64,000 nucleotides of DNA from Pseudidiomarina aestuarii (lineage in GTDB: Bacteria; Pseudomonadota; Gammaproteobacteria; Enterobacterales; Alteromonadaceae). Within the stretch, counting starts at the first letter, position 1; every line of letters begins with the position of its first letter. Below, piece after piece: positions 1-8,289 of this stretch. The position numbers and the translations under genes are program-made. The DNA is taken from positions 1,240,001 through 1,304,000 of the forward strand of contig NZ_PIPR01000001.1 of NCBI RefSeq assembly GCF_003987355.1, in the 5' to 3' direction. The notes beneath the pieces were generated by a model. That model was given only the letters and a program-made list of their open reading frames with translations, had not been told where the DNA came from and did no database searches.

Positions 1-483
1 ACCTCTGGGTATTGGTGGGTTACAGAAACTCGAGCTAAAGCAACCATGTGTCGACGTCAGGTCATCACACTCGAACAACAGCTCGATGCGAACTATGCCA
101 CTAACCAAGTTCTAACCACCCGCGAACGTATGCTTGCTATTGGCGGTTTCGATGAAGCATTGGTATCCCTGCAAGACTGGGATTGTTTTACTCGTTTGAT
201 TAAAGCGTTCGGTCCTGGGTTACGAATTGCAGCTGCCACACAGAATATCTATGTGGACCATGGCGGTGAACGAATCTCTAATCCGACGAAGAGTCGCGCT
301 GGCTTTGCTCGCTTTTTGGAAAAGCATGAAGCCGAGATGACTACTCGTCATAAACTCAATCATGCATTTTGGCTCAAAGTTCGCATCGGCGAGCCGATGA
401 CGTTTATTGAATTAATGCGATCATTGCCTGCAGGTTACATTTTAAAGAAAGTACGTCATTATATGCGTTATCTAACTAAGTAA
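1..483 (+). CDS. Glycosyltransferase family 2, C-terminal part (5' end outside window)
   Basis: The frame is open from the first base of the window, so this is the 3' part of a longer gene; the ATG at 46 is internal. The visible 160 residues carry the GT-A style stretch GGFDEALVSLQDWDCFTRL, typical of the acceptor-binding half of family 2 glycosyltransferases, where the acidic residue of the QDWD segment usually serves as catalytic base. The product probably adds one sugar to a lipid-linked repeat unit at the cytoplasmic face of the inner membrane. It begins a same-strand run of polysaccharide genes, with the next start 20 bp downstream. The donor sugar cannot be read from the sequence. Confidence 0.75.
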   Translation, partial: TSGYWWVTETRAKATMCRRQVITLEQQLDANYATNQVLTTRERMLAIGGFDEALVSLQDWDCFTRLIKAFGPGLRIAAATQNIYVDHGGERISNPTKSRAGFARFLEKHEAEMTTRHKLNHAFWLKVRIGEPMTFIELMRSLPAGYILKKVRHYMRYLTK

Positions 484-503
484 ATCGACACGGCAAGGCT
501 GCT

Positions 504-1385
504 ATGCAAAACCAAGACTCTTCCTCAGACGCTTTTATTTCGTTTTCGTCAGACGCATTTCGCGCGACTTTGCACAAACTGCGTTGGTACTGGTTGATTG
601 TGCCCGCCGCTCTTGTTGCTCTTGCCATTGTTATTAACGTTGCGGGCGAGGATCGTTACGAGGCATATACTATTCTCGCACCGGCTGAGGAACGCTCAGG
701 GGGTCTGTCCGATATGTTGGGTGGACTCGGAAGTCTCGGCAGTTTAGCCGGCTTGCAATTGGGTGACCAAAAGTTAACGAACACCATGCTTGCCGTTGAG
801 CTGCTGAAGTCCCGTGAATTTTTGTATGGCTTGATCGAAAAATATGACTTACAAGCCGCCCTTGTTGCCGTCGATTACTGGAGCCAAGAGGACGGTCTAG
901 TCATTGATGAGCAGGACTTGGCAGAGTACCCAGAAATCTGGCGTGCTTACAATGAATTGATGAAGCATTTTACGGTGAACTATGATCGCGCACTGGGAAA
1001 AGTGACACTGACGTTCTCGCACCAATCACCTGAGTTTGCCTCGCAACTTCTCACCAATATGGTCTCTGAGATTAATAGCGTCATGCGCCAGCGTGAGACT
1101 CAACAGATACAACAACGCATTGATTATCTGCAACAGCAAGCCGTGCTATCCGAGATTGCTCAGGTTGAAGTTGCACTTTATAGCCTGCTGCAAGAGCAAT
1201 ACAAACAAATGATGTTAGTCGCAGTAAATGAAGATCATGTGTTTGAAACCATCGACCCGCCATTTAAACCGCATCAAGTAGCAGGACTGCCGCTGATTGC
1301 TTGGATTATTTTGATGGCGATGCTGGGCGTATTTATCATGTCGATCGTGACTATTTTAATGAGCTATCGGATTACACGTGACTGA
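504..1385 (+). CDS. Wzz-type polysaccharide chain-length determinant protein
   Basis: This 293-residue inner-membrane protein has the Wzz layout: a cytoplasmic N-terminus, a first membrane helix at about residues 29-47 (WYWLIVPAALVALAIVI), a periplasmic domain with a Gly/Leu-rich loop (LGGLGSLGSLAGL, about 72-86) and a coiled-coil stretch (RQRETQQIQQRIDYLQQQ, about 193-211), and a second helix at about 263-285. Wzz proteins set the modal length of Wzy-made polymers. No C-terminal tyrosine kinase domain is present. The gene overlaps the next by 8 bp, and that gene encodes another protein of the same topology, so the two may work as a hetero-oligomer. The start has a modest AAGG ribosome site. 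Confidence 0.8.
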   Translation: MQNQDSSSDAFISFSSDAFRATLHKLRWYWLIVPAALVALAIVINVAGEDRYEAYTILAPAEERSGGLSDMLGGLGSLGSLAGLQLGDQKLTNTMLAVELLKSREFLYGLIEKYDLQAALVAVDYWSQEDGLVIDEQDLAEYPEIWRAYNELMKHFTVNYDRALGKVTLTFSHQSPEFASQLLTNMVSEINSVMRQRETQQIQQRIDYLQQQAVLSEIAQVEVALYSLLQEQYKQMMLVAVNEDHVFETIDPPFKPHQVAGLPLIAWIILMAMLGVFIMSIVTILMSYRITRD

Positions 1386-2238
1386 CACGCGTAACGCTCC
1401 AATCGCTCTCTTCCAATATCTCAACTGGTTGCGTCGCAACTGGTTAATGGCAATTGTTTATGCAGTCTTTGTCGTTGGCATTGCGGTTTTCTACACCTTA
1501 CAAATACCTGGCTTACATCGCGCGACTGCTCATACACAATTTCAGCCCGAGGCAGCCGATGCGGGCACCTTCGATCAGCTGTCATCGATTGTATTGACCG
1601 GTACATCCGAGTCAAACTTTCCCCGAGTCAACGCTTTACAACACGACCTAGCTTTGGCTGAGTATGCCGACGGCGCTGAATTCAACCAACAAATTGTCGA
1701 GCATCTGCGCACAAATTACAGTGAGGCTCTTGAGCGCTATCGAGAGCAGATTGCTGCATACGGCGATAGCGAGGAAAATGCATTAGCCTACTTCGTCCGT
1801 TATCATTTTCGCATTTACCGGCTACAAAAAGACCATTTCTTCATCTTCCATTGGCATTTCTTCGATGCCGAAGAAAGTCAGCGAATGCTCAACAGTATTC
1901 TATCCTTGCTCGATGCTGAGATGACTAAACGTCGGGCGGCGCGTTATCAATTTGCCTTGCAACAATTACAGAACATGAACCTGAGCGCAGCACCGCAAGC
2001 CATGCAAGAACTCAAAGCCCAATTAACCGCGCTTTATCAAAGTAAACAAGCGGCCACTGAGAACGGTGATTTTCAGAGTTTATTCATTGTTTTGCCAACT
2101 GAAGTATCCGCGGGTTGGGTGTATCCCAGCCGCATCAAAGTCTTCCTAGCCACCGTAGCACCATGGCTGGTTCTTGGCGCCCTGCTTATCAATGGCCTGC
2201 TGTGGTATCGACGCTTCCGTACATCGAGGCTTGCATGA
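1378..2238 (+). CDS. Second Wzz-like bitopic membrane protein
   Basis: This 286-residue protein starts at a GTG inside the end of the preceding wzz-like gene, suggesting translational coupling. It has a membrane helix at about residues 22-43 (NWLMAIVYAVFVVGIAVFY), a long helical periplasmic region and a C-terminal helix at about 258-277 (VAPWLVLGALLINGLLWY), the topology of polysaccharide co-polymerases. Sequence signatures of Wzz are weaker than in its neighbour and I see no Pro/Gly-rich motif before the second helix. It is most likely a partner in chain-length control or export. It ends in an ATGA overlap with the next gene, so these genes form a tight operon. Confidence 0.6.
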   Translation: MTDTRNAPIALFQYLNWLRRNWLMAIVYAVFVVGIAVFYTLQIPGLHRATAHTQFQPEAADAGTFDQLSSIVLTGTSESNFPRVNALQHDLALAEYADGAEFNQQIVEHLRTNYSEALERYREQIAAYGDSEENALAYFVRYHFRIYRLQKDHFFIFHWHFFDAEESQRMLNSILSLLDAEMTKRRAARYQFALQQLQNMNLSAAPQAMQELKAQLTALYQSKQAATENGDFQSLFIVLPTEVSAGWVYPSRIKVFLATVAPWLVLGALLINGLLWYRRFRTSRLA

Positions 2239-3503
2239 TCCAGCTTACGCGTCAGCAACTGGCTTTCATTGCTATCGTCTTACTAACCTATGCGGCAGTT
2301 TGGGTGGATACTCTGTTTGGCATATTTAGTTTTCTTGGGCTTGGTGCGCTTAAAGTATCCCTCTTATACCGGCTAACCATAACCGTCATCATTTTGGTGA
2401 TGATGTTTGTTTATCAAAACATCCTAAGTTGGTACATGAAGTTCATGTTGCTGGGCTGGGCATTTCTACTTTGGGTACTCACGTGGCCAGCTGGGGATCT
2501 CGAACTAGTCACGCAAGTGAATCATATTCTGCGATTACTGTATCCATTTGGGCTAGGTCTTCTCACGTACAAGCTGCTATCGACTTTCCCGCAGTTCAGT
2601 CAACGAACACTAGCGGGCATTGGCCATTACGGCTGGGTTGTCGGTGTTTTTGTGGTATTTTCAGCCTTTACTGGCTTAGGCCTCGAAAGCTACGGTGAAC
2701 ACGCATTTGGAATCAAGTCTTTCTATTTTGCCGGCAATGATACTGGCCTAGCTGCGTTACTTGCATTGTGCTGCTTATTTTGTGTGCTTTACTATCAACC
2801 TTCCCCACTTCGCTTTGGCGCTATTTTATTCTGTCTCAGCGGTCTTATTTTGATGGGAACGAAAGCCGGTTGGGCTGGAGCATTGCTCGTATCATTTAGC
2901 TATTTAATCGTGTTTTTATTCTTCAAAAAGACGCAAGGATCCGTGGGTGTGATGCTGAAAGGAGCAACTGTGATCGGAATGGTTGCCGTCGTCGCATTCG
3001 CAGCCAGTATTATCGTTCCCAACTATGATCGTATTAGCTACCAAATTGAGCAATTTCAGGCGCTGGCGGCAGGTCAGAACCCTCGCGCTGAACTGATTCA
3101 AGCCGCCGATCGACATTTCACTGATTATCCAGATCAACTCGCGCTTATTGGCAATGGTGACCGTTTCGACGCAGGTGTTGGTGAGCGATACTTTGTGACC
3201 TTTAACAATACGCTCGGCACCACCACCAACAAATTGGTTGAGCAAGATTGGTATGACCTAAGAGGTCACTATGGCATGCCATTTGCTCTGTTTGTGACGC
3301 TCGGGCATGTGGCATTTTTATTGCTCGCTGGTTGGCAATGGATCACTCGCCCACGCGTCATCAGTTTTACTTTGTTGCTCGCACTCTCATTATTTATGGG
3401 GCACGCTATGTTGGCTGGCCATGCCTTTTTAAGTGGTCAATCTGGTGGGTTAGCTGGAGTCCTCTATGGGCTGCTCCTAGCACGAACGCGAAGGTCTGGC
3501 TGA
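2235..3503 (+). CDS. O-antigen polymerase/ligase-like multispanning membrane protein
   Basis: This 422-residue, very hydrophobic protein has about ten to twelve predicted membrane helices and one larger periplasmic loop at roughly residues 255-345 (about 3000-3270), the layout of Wzy polymerases and WaaL-type ligases. Such proteins share little sequence, so which of the two it is cannot be decided here; its place between chain-length genes and wecB favours Wzy. I chose the ATG at 2235 because it overlaps the previous stop (ATGA) and because the open sequence before it is the neighbour's C-terminus in another frame. Confidence 0.65.
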   Translation: MIQLTRQQLAFIAIVLLTYAAVWVDTLFGIFSFLGLGALKVSLLYRLTITVIILVMMFVYQNILSWYMKFMLLGWAFLLWVLTWPAGDLELVTQVNHILRLLYPFGLGLLTYKLLSTFPQFSQRTLAGIGHYGWVVGVFVVFSAFTGLGLESYGEHAFGIKSFYFAGNDTGLAALLALCCLFCVLYYQPSPLRFGAILFCLSGLILMGTKAGWAGALLVSFSYLIVFLFFKKTQGSVGVMLKGATVIGMVAVVAFAASIIVPNYDRISYQIEQFQALAAGQNPRAELIQAADRHFTDYPDQLALIGNGDRFDAGVGERYFVTFNNTLGTTTNKLVEQDWYDLRGHYGMPFALFVTLGHVAFLLLAGWQWITRPRVISFTLLLALSLFMGHAMLAGHAFLSGQSGGLAGVLYGLLLARTRRSG

Positions 3504-3571
3504 CATCCCCTAGAGCATCAGATAGAATACGCATTCACTTTTCGCACAACCTATAATCAGAAGAAGAGCTC

Positions 3572-4708
3572 ATGACAAAACGGATTTTAGTGGTGTTTGG
3601 TACCCGTCCAGAGGCCATCAAAATGGCGCCTTTGGTGCAGCAAATGCAAGCGGTCCAAACCGCCTATGATTGGGATGTGCGTCTGTGTGTGACCGCTCAA
3701 CACCGCGAAATGCTGGATCAGGTATTAGCGTTGTTTAATCTCACGCCTGATTTTGACTTAAATCTGATGCGTCCGAATCAGTCGCTGAGCGAATTGGCTG
3801 CGCGAGTGTTGACCGGCATTGATCCCGTCTTGTCTGAGTTTAAACCGGATGTGGTCTGTGTGCATGGCGATACCTTAACGACATTGACTGCTGGGCTTGC
3901 GGCCTACTTCCACCGTATTCCAGTAGCACATGTTGAAGCCGGCTTGCGCACCCACAATATCTATTCGCCGTGGCCTGAAGAAGGCAACCGCAAACTCGTC
4001 GGTGGCATTACCCGTTGGCATTTCGCACCGACTGCCCAAGCACAACAAAATTTGCTCGACGAACAAACTGCAGAAGCATCCATACACGTAACCGGAAATA
4101 CGGTCATAGATGCATTATTAACAGTCAGTAACCAGCTGCGTGATGATGCCGAACGCCGTGCGGCTTACGCACAGAAATTCGACTTTTTACAAAGCGACCA
4201 ACCTATGTTGTTGGTGACAGGGCACCGCCGTGAGAGCTTTGGTGGCGGCTTTGAGCGTATCTGCGCCGCGTTGGCAGAGCTGGCATCGGCTCGCCCTGAG
4301 TTACAGATTGTGTATCCGGTTCATTTAAATCCGAACGTGCAAGAGCCCGTGCAACGACTGTTGAAAAACAGCGCCAATGTACATCTGCTTGAGCCTCAGG
4401 ATTATGAGCCTTTTGTCTATTTGATGAACCAAGCAACGGTGATATTGACCGATAGTGGCGGCATTCAAGAGGAAGCTCCGTCACTGGGTAAACCCGTGTT
4501 GGTTATGCGCGACACGACCGAACGCCCCGAAGCGGTGACGGCAGGAACGGTGAAGCTAGTGGGTACCGACTCGGCATTAATTGTCAGCGAAGTGGGTCGC
4601 TTACTGGATGACCAAGCCTATTATGACACGATGAGCCATGCGCATAACCCTTATGGCGATGGCAAAGCGTGTGCGCGCATCATTGAGACGCTGCTGCAGG
4701 AGTTATAA
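3572..4708 (+). CDS. wecB: UDP-N-acetylglucosamine 2-epimerase (non-hydrolysing)
   Basis: WecB interconverts UDP-GlcNAc and UDP-ManNAc in the cytoplasm. The 378-residue length is normal for the family. Recognisable segments are the N-terminal [15 protein letters not shown], the VHGDTLTT and HVEAGLRT stretches (about residues 93-131), [12 protein letters not shown] (about 215) and the nucleotide-binding [19 protein letters not shown] near residue 292 followed by RDTTERPEA. It has a GAAGAAGAG ribosome site and lies 6 bp upstream of wecC, which uses its product, so the pair supplies UDP-N-acetylmannosaminuronic acid for the polysaccharide. Confidence 0.95.
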   Translation: MTKRILVVFGTRPEAIKMAPLVQQMQAVQTAYDWDVRLCVTAQHREMLDQVLALFNLTPDFDLNLMRPNQSLSELAARVLTGIDPVLSEFKPDVVCVHGDTLTTLTAGLAAYFHRIPVAHVEAGLRTHNIYSPWPEEGNRKLVGGITRWHFAPTAQAQQNLLDEQTAEASIHVTGNTVIDALLTVSNQLRDDAERRAAYAQKFDFLQSDQPMLLVTGHRRESFGGGFERICAALAELASARPELQIVYPVHLNPNVQEPVQRLLKNSANVHLLEPQDYEPFVYLMNQATVILTDSGGIQEEAPSLGKPVLVMRDTTERPEAVTAGTVKLVGTDSALIVSEVGRLLDDQAYYDTMSHAHNPYGDGKACARIIETLLQEL

Positions 4709-4714
4709 GCGTTT

Positions 4715-5965
4715 ATGAATTCGTACTCAAAGGTTTCCGTAATTGGGCTAGGCTATATTGGCTTACCCACTGCCGCGGTGTTTGCACGCCAAGGTATGCA
4801 AGTAGTCGGTGTTGATGTAAACCCCAAAGCGGTCGACACCATTAATCAAGGTCGTATTCACATTGTTGAACCGGGTTTGCAGAACGTGGTTCAGCGTGCG
4901 GTACAGGACAAACTGCTGCGTGCCGTGCTCACGCCAGAGCCGGCTGATGCCTTCGTGATTGCCGTCCCGACGCCGTTTAATGACGATTACACCGGTGATT
5001 TGACCTATATTCGTGCCGCCGCTGAAGCCTTGGCGCCAGTGCTAGCTGCGGGCAATTTAGTGATTCTCGAGTCGACCTCACCGGTTGGCACTACCGAGCA
5101 GTTAGAGAGCTGGTTGGCGGCAGCGCGCCCTGACCTAACCTTTCCATCGAGCGCGGGTGATCAAGCGGATGTGCAGCTAGCCTATTGTCCAGAGCGCGTG
5201 TTGCCCGGCAATGTGATGCATGAGCTCATTCAGAATGACCGCGTGGTCGGTGGCTTATCACCGCGTGCCAGTCAAATGGCCGCTGACTTATATAAAGTCT
5301 TTCTGAAAGGTGATTGTCTGCTGACTAACGCTCGCACAGCGGAGATGGCGAAGCTTACCGAGAACAGCTTTCGCGATGTAAATATCGCTTTTGCCAACGA
5401 ACTATCGTTGATATGCGACAAGCTCAACATCAATGTGTGGGAACTCATTCGCCTGGCGAACCACCATCCACGGGTCAACATTTTGCAGCCCGGCCCAGGT
5501 GTCGGTGGCCACTGTATTGCTGTTGATCCTTGGTTTATTGTCAGCTCTGCACCTGAGCAAGCACGCCTGATCCGCACCGCCCGTCAAGTCAACGACTACA
5601 AGCCGGAGTGGGTGTATGAGCGGGTGCAAGCCACCGTTGCAGCACTCGGCAATCCAGCCGATACCACGATTGCCTGTTTAGGCTTAGCCTTTAAGGCCAA
5701 CATTGATGACTTGCGCGAGAGTCCAGCACTTGCTATTGCGCGCCGTATCGCAGCTGAGCATGCCGGTACTACTTTAGTGGTCGAGCCAAATATCGAGCAA
5801 GATTTGAGTCCTGTTGCCAGCGCCGACTTAACGGATTTAGATGAGGCGCTCGCTCGCGCTCAAGTCATCGTATTGCTGGTGGACCACGAACCCTTTAAAG
5901 CAATCACCCGCGCGCAACTTGAAGGCAAGCAGTGGGTTGATACCCGCGGCTTGATTGACGGCTAA
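4715..5965 (+). CDS. wecC: UDP-N-acetyl-D-mannosamine dehydrogenase
   Basis: WecC oxidises UDP-ManNAc twice with NAD to UDP-ManNAcA. The 416-residue protein has the Rossmann start VIGLGYIGLPTAAVFARQG, a central dimerisation helix region (AEMAKLTENSFRDVNIAFAN, about 210-230) and the active-site motif GPGVGGHCIAVDPW with the catalytic cysteine at about residue 267. The C-terminal UDP-binding domain starts with the CLGLAFKANIDDLRESPA segment. It follows wecB directly. A uronic acid in this polymer fits the C5-epimerase-like gene further along the locus, although that family usually acts on glucuronate. Confidence 0.94.
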   Translation: MNSYSKVSVIGLGYIGLPTAAVFARQGMQVVGVDVNPKAVDTINQGRIHIVEPGLQNVVQRAVQDKLLRAVLTPEPADAFVIAVPTPFNDDYTGDLTYIRAAAEALAPVLAAGNLVILESTSPVGTTEQLESWLAAARPDLTFPSSAGDQADVQLAYCPERVLPGNVMHELIQNDRVVGGLSPRASQMAADLYKVFLKGDCLLTNARTAEMAKLTENSFRDVNIAFANELSLICDKLNINVWELIRLANHHPRVNILQPGPGVGGHCIAVDPWFIVSSAPEQARLIRTARQVNDYKPEWVYERVQATVAALGNPADTTIACLGLAFKANIDDLRESPALAIARRIAAEHAGTTLVVEPNIEQDLSPVASADLTDLDEALARAQVIVLLVDHEPFKAITRAQLEGKQWVDTRGLIDG

Positions 5966-5966
5966 G

Positions 5967-7010
5967 ATGCTCCATATTGTTGCGACTGCTGTGAAGCACG
6001 GCCGAGGCGGTATCAGTACCGCATTGGTCGGCTTCACTGAATCAGCGCAACTTCAAGCTCATGGCTTTCATGTTATCGAGTCGCACCGTGCTGGAAATAA
6101 ACTAAGAGCTTTTCTGCCAGCCGTTCGACAAATTCGGCAATCGGTTCACCCCGGCGATGATGTCTGGTTGCATTGCGGCCCGTGGTTTTCGTTATTACGC
6201 AAATACCTACTCGCCGTGGTTGCCCGCAGACGCGGTGCCAACGTGTACTTTCAATTTCATTCGCACACTTTACGAGATTATTTACAGAAAAGTTGGAGTC
6301 GTGTTCTCATCAAACTCATGACTCGAAAAGCAACAGGGGTCATCGTTCTCACGCCTTGGTGGCAGGATCTAGTCAATCAATACTTGGCAAATCATGTGCC
6401 TGTTTATGTGGTCCCTAATCCGCTCGAACCACAATGGCTTAAGCTGGCCGCAGCCCCCCAGCTCCCCAGCTCTTCTGGAGAGACCGTATCTATCCTGTCA
6501 ATGACACGCCTCGTCGCGGGGAAAGGCGTCGACCATGTTATTCGAGCGATGGTCTATTTACCCGAGCATTTTCATTTAAAGATCGCCGGGGAAGGTCCAG
6601 AACAAGCTAGCTTGCAAAAATTAGTGACTGAACTCGAACTTGCGCATCGTGTCGAGTTCTTGGGTTGGATTGATTACGAGCAAAAGGAAGCGGTGTTGCG
6701 CAGTTGCCAGCTATTTTGTTTGCCGTCACAATTCGATTCGTTTGGAATGGGCTTCATCGAAGCCATGGCAGCAGGATTACCCGTCATCGCATTGAATCAT
6801 GAAGCCACACCCGACGTTGTCAAACACAATGAGACCGGAATTCTTGTCGACGAATTAAGCCCCACGGCTCTGGCCGCGGCCATAACCGAGTGTTACGACC
6901 GCCGATTAGAGTTGGGTGGCACAGCCAAACAGTACGTGCGGACAACGTTCGATCCAAACGTCATTGTCACCCACTTCATCAACAACGTGTTGCGCGCAAC
7001 AGCGCGCTAG
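5967..7010 (+). CDS. Glycosyltransferase family 4 (GT-B fold)
   Basis: This 347-residue protein has an N-terminal acceptor domain starting MLHIVATAVKHGRGG and a C-terminal GT1/GT4-type donor domain with SMTRLVAGKGVDHVIRAM (about 175-192), IAGEGPE and the E-x7-E region GMGFIEAMAAGLPVIALNHE (about 257-277), which binds the nucleotide-sugar diphosphate. I prefer the ATG at 5967 over an in-frame TTG at 5955 inside the wecC end. The gene ends in a 4-bp tail-to-tail overlap with the pyruvyl transferase gene on the other strand. The transferred sugar is unknown; ManNAcA from the adjacent wecBC is possible. Confidence 0.85.
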   Translation: MLHIVATAVKHGRGGISTALVGFTESAQLQAHGFHVIESHRAGNKLRAFLPAVRQIRQSVHPGDDVWLHCGPWFSLLRKYLLAVVARRRGANVYFQFHSHTLRDYLQKSWSRVLIKLMTRKATGVIVLTPWWQDLVNQYLANHVPVYVVPNPLEPQWLKLAAAPQLPSSSGETVSILSMTRLVAGKGVDHVIRAMVYLPEHFHLKIAGEGPEQASLQKLVTELELAHRVEFLGWIDYEQKEAVLRSCQLFCLPSQFDSFGMGFIEAMAAGLPVIALNHEATPDVVKHNETGILVDELSPTALAAAITECYDRRLELGGTAKQYVRTTFDPNVIVTHFINNVLRATAR

Positions 7011-8155
7011 TCGTGGCCACTGACCAGAGCAAAGACCTCGTCCCACATGCGCTCAACAGCCTCTCGTTGCCATTCTCCAGCTGCTGAAATAACGCTGTGA
7101 AGCTCTTGGTATTGCTCCGCATCTTCCAGCAATAGTTGTAACGACTCAATCGCTTGGGTGACATCGGTGGTAACATCAAACAACTGATTCTGACAGTTAT
7201 AGTCACTCAACAACTCTTGGTATTTGTGACTCCAACCTGTCGCAATAACTGGCACTCCTTGTGAGAGAGCACTGACCAGACCATGATAGCGTGAGCTGAC
7301 TACTACCTTCGACTGGCCGATAATCCACTTAATCTTCAAGGCGTGCTGTGGGTCAAGTACGGGGATCTGTTGCGATAACTGTGCTTGAATTTGCGCTGTG
7401 AGTTTCCGGTCGGCATCGGCTTCATGAATCAGAATGAAGGGTTTGGCATTCTGTTGCAGCGCTGCCTCAATAGCCTTGACCATAAACGTAATGTAATTGT
7501 CCCCATCATCGCGCTTTTCGACCATTTTGCTATTCGGAATAAAGCAGATTTGATGTTGCTCGGCATCAAACGCTTCTGCCGGCATACCCTTGATCAAGTT
7601 CGTAAAATCTGGACAGCGCTTGATGTGCTTTTGTTCAGTGTGCGTCAATAATGCTTGGGTAAATTGAAACGAATGATCATCACGAGGGAATACTAGATCA
7701 GCGTGTTTGGCAATATGAGCAAAGGTCTTGCGTGTCTTTGGCTTTGTAAATGGCCCCAATGCTTGCGGCAACAACACCACCGGAACATTGCGCTTGTTAA
7801 ACGCCACTACTGTTGAACTGATGCGATCGCGAGCGACCGCTGGATTCCACTGATCACCATAAGAAAAGCCCGACGCATCCAGTACCAAATCTATTTCGGA
7901 TTCATTGATCAATCCAAACATAGTGCGAATTCGTGACGGCAACCAACTCATGGGCGCAACCAAGTTCAGTTGCTTGCGGATATAACGGGTCTTTTGCCAT
8001 AAGCCAAAATCAGCACGCCGTTGATACGGCCCATTCGGCTCGACGACAAAACGCGCATCGACACCGCGCTGACGAAATTGGTCGATAATTGCAAACAGCA
8101 TGAGCTCTGCGCCTTTATTGGCAAAGCTAATTCCTTTCACTTCAACAGTTAACAC
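7007..8155 (-). CDS. Polysaccharide pyruvyl transferase family protein
   Basis: Members of this family (CsaB, WcaK, GumL) put pyruvate ketals on sugars of surface polysaccharides. The protein starts VLTVEVKGISFANKGAELML, the usual family opening, and has SRYHGLVSALSQGVPVIATG at about residues 292-311, the conserved donor-site segment. I place the start at the GTG ending at 8155, which has an AGAAGGA site 8 bases upstream and matches the family N-terminus; an ATG at 8227 would add 24 residues with a weaker site. It is encoded opposite to the flanking genes. Pyruvylation would add negative charge to the polymer and, in other bacteria, provides the ligand for S-layer (SLH) attachment. Confidence 0.85.
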   Translation of the reverse strand: MLTVEVKGISFANKGAELMLFAIIDQFRQRGVDARFVVEPNGPYQRRADFGLWQKTRYIRKQLNLVAPMSWLPSRIRTMFGLINESEIDLVLDASGFSYGDQWNPAVARDRISSTVVAFNKRNVPVVLLPQALGPFTKPKTRKTFAHIAKHADLVFPRDDHSFQFTQALLTHTEQKHIKRCPDFTNLIKGMPAEAFDAEQHQICFIPNSKMVEKRDDGDNYITFMVKAIEAALQQNAKPFILIHEADADRKLTAQIQAQLSQQIPVLDPQHALKIKWIIGQSKVVVSSRYHGLVSALSQGVPVIATGWSHKYQELLSDYNCQNQLFDVTTDVTQAIESLQLLLEDAEQYQELHSVISAAGEWQREAVERMWDEVFALVSGHD

Positions 8156-8226
8156 GGGCGTATCCTTCTCACTTCCAGAGTTGCAGTTTATCAATTTATT
8201 GGCGGGAAAAGAAAAGGAAAAAGCCA

Positions 8227-8256
8227 TTGTGAGTTATTTTTTAAAAATGTTATATT
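8227..8256 (+). promoter_or_regulatory. Possible sigma70 promoter for the epimerase-like lipoprotein gene
   Basis: TTGTGA at 8227-8232 and TATATT at 8251-8256 are separated by 18 bp in the divergent intergenic region, with the lipoprotein start about 34 bp downstream. The match is reasonable but the region is AT-rich, so chance similarity is possible. Confidence 0.4.
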
Positions 8257-8289
8257 TTGCCTCTCTTTTAGTTGTAAATGGTCTTTATA

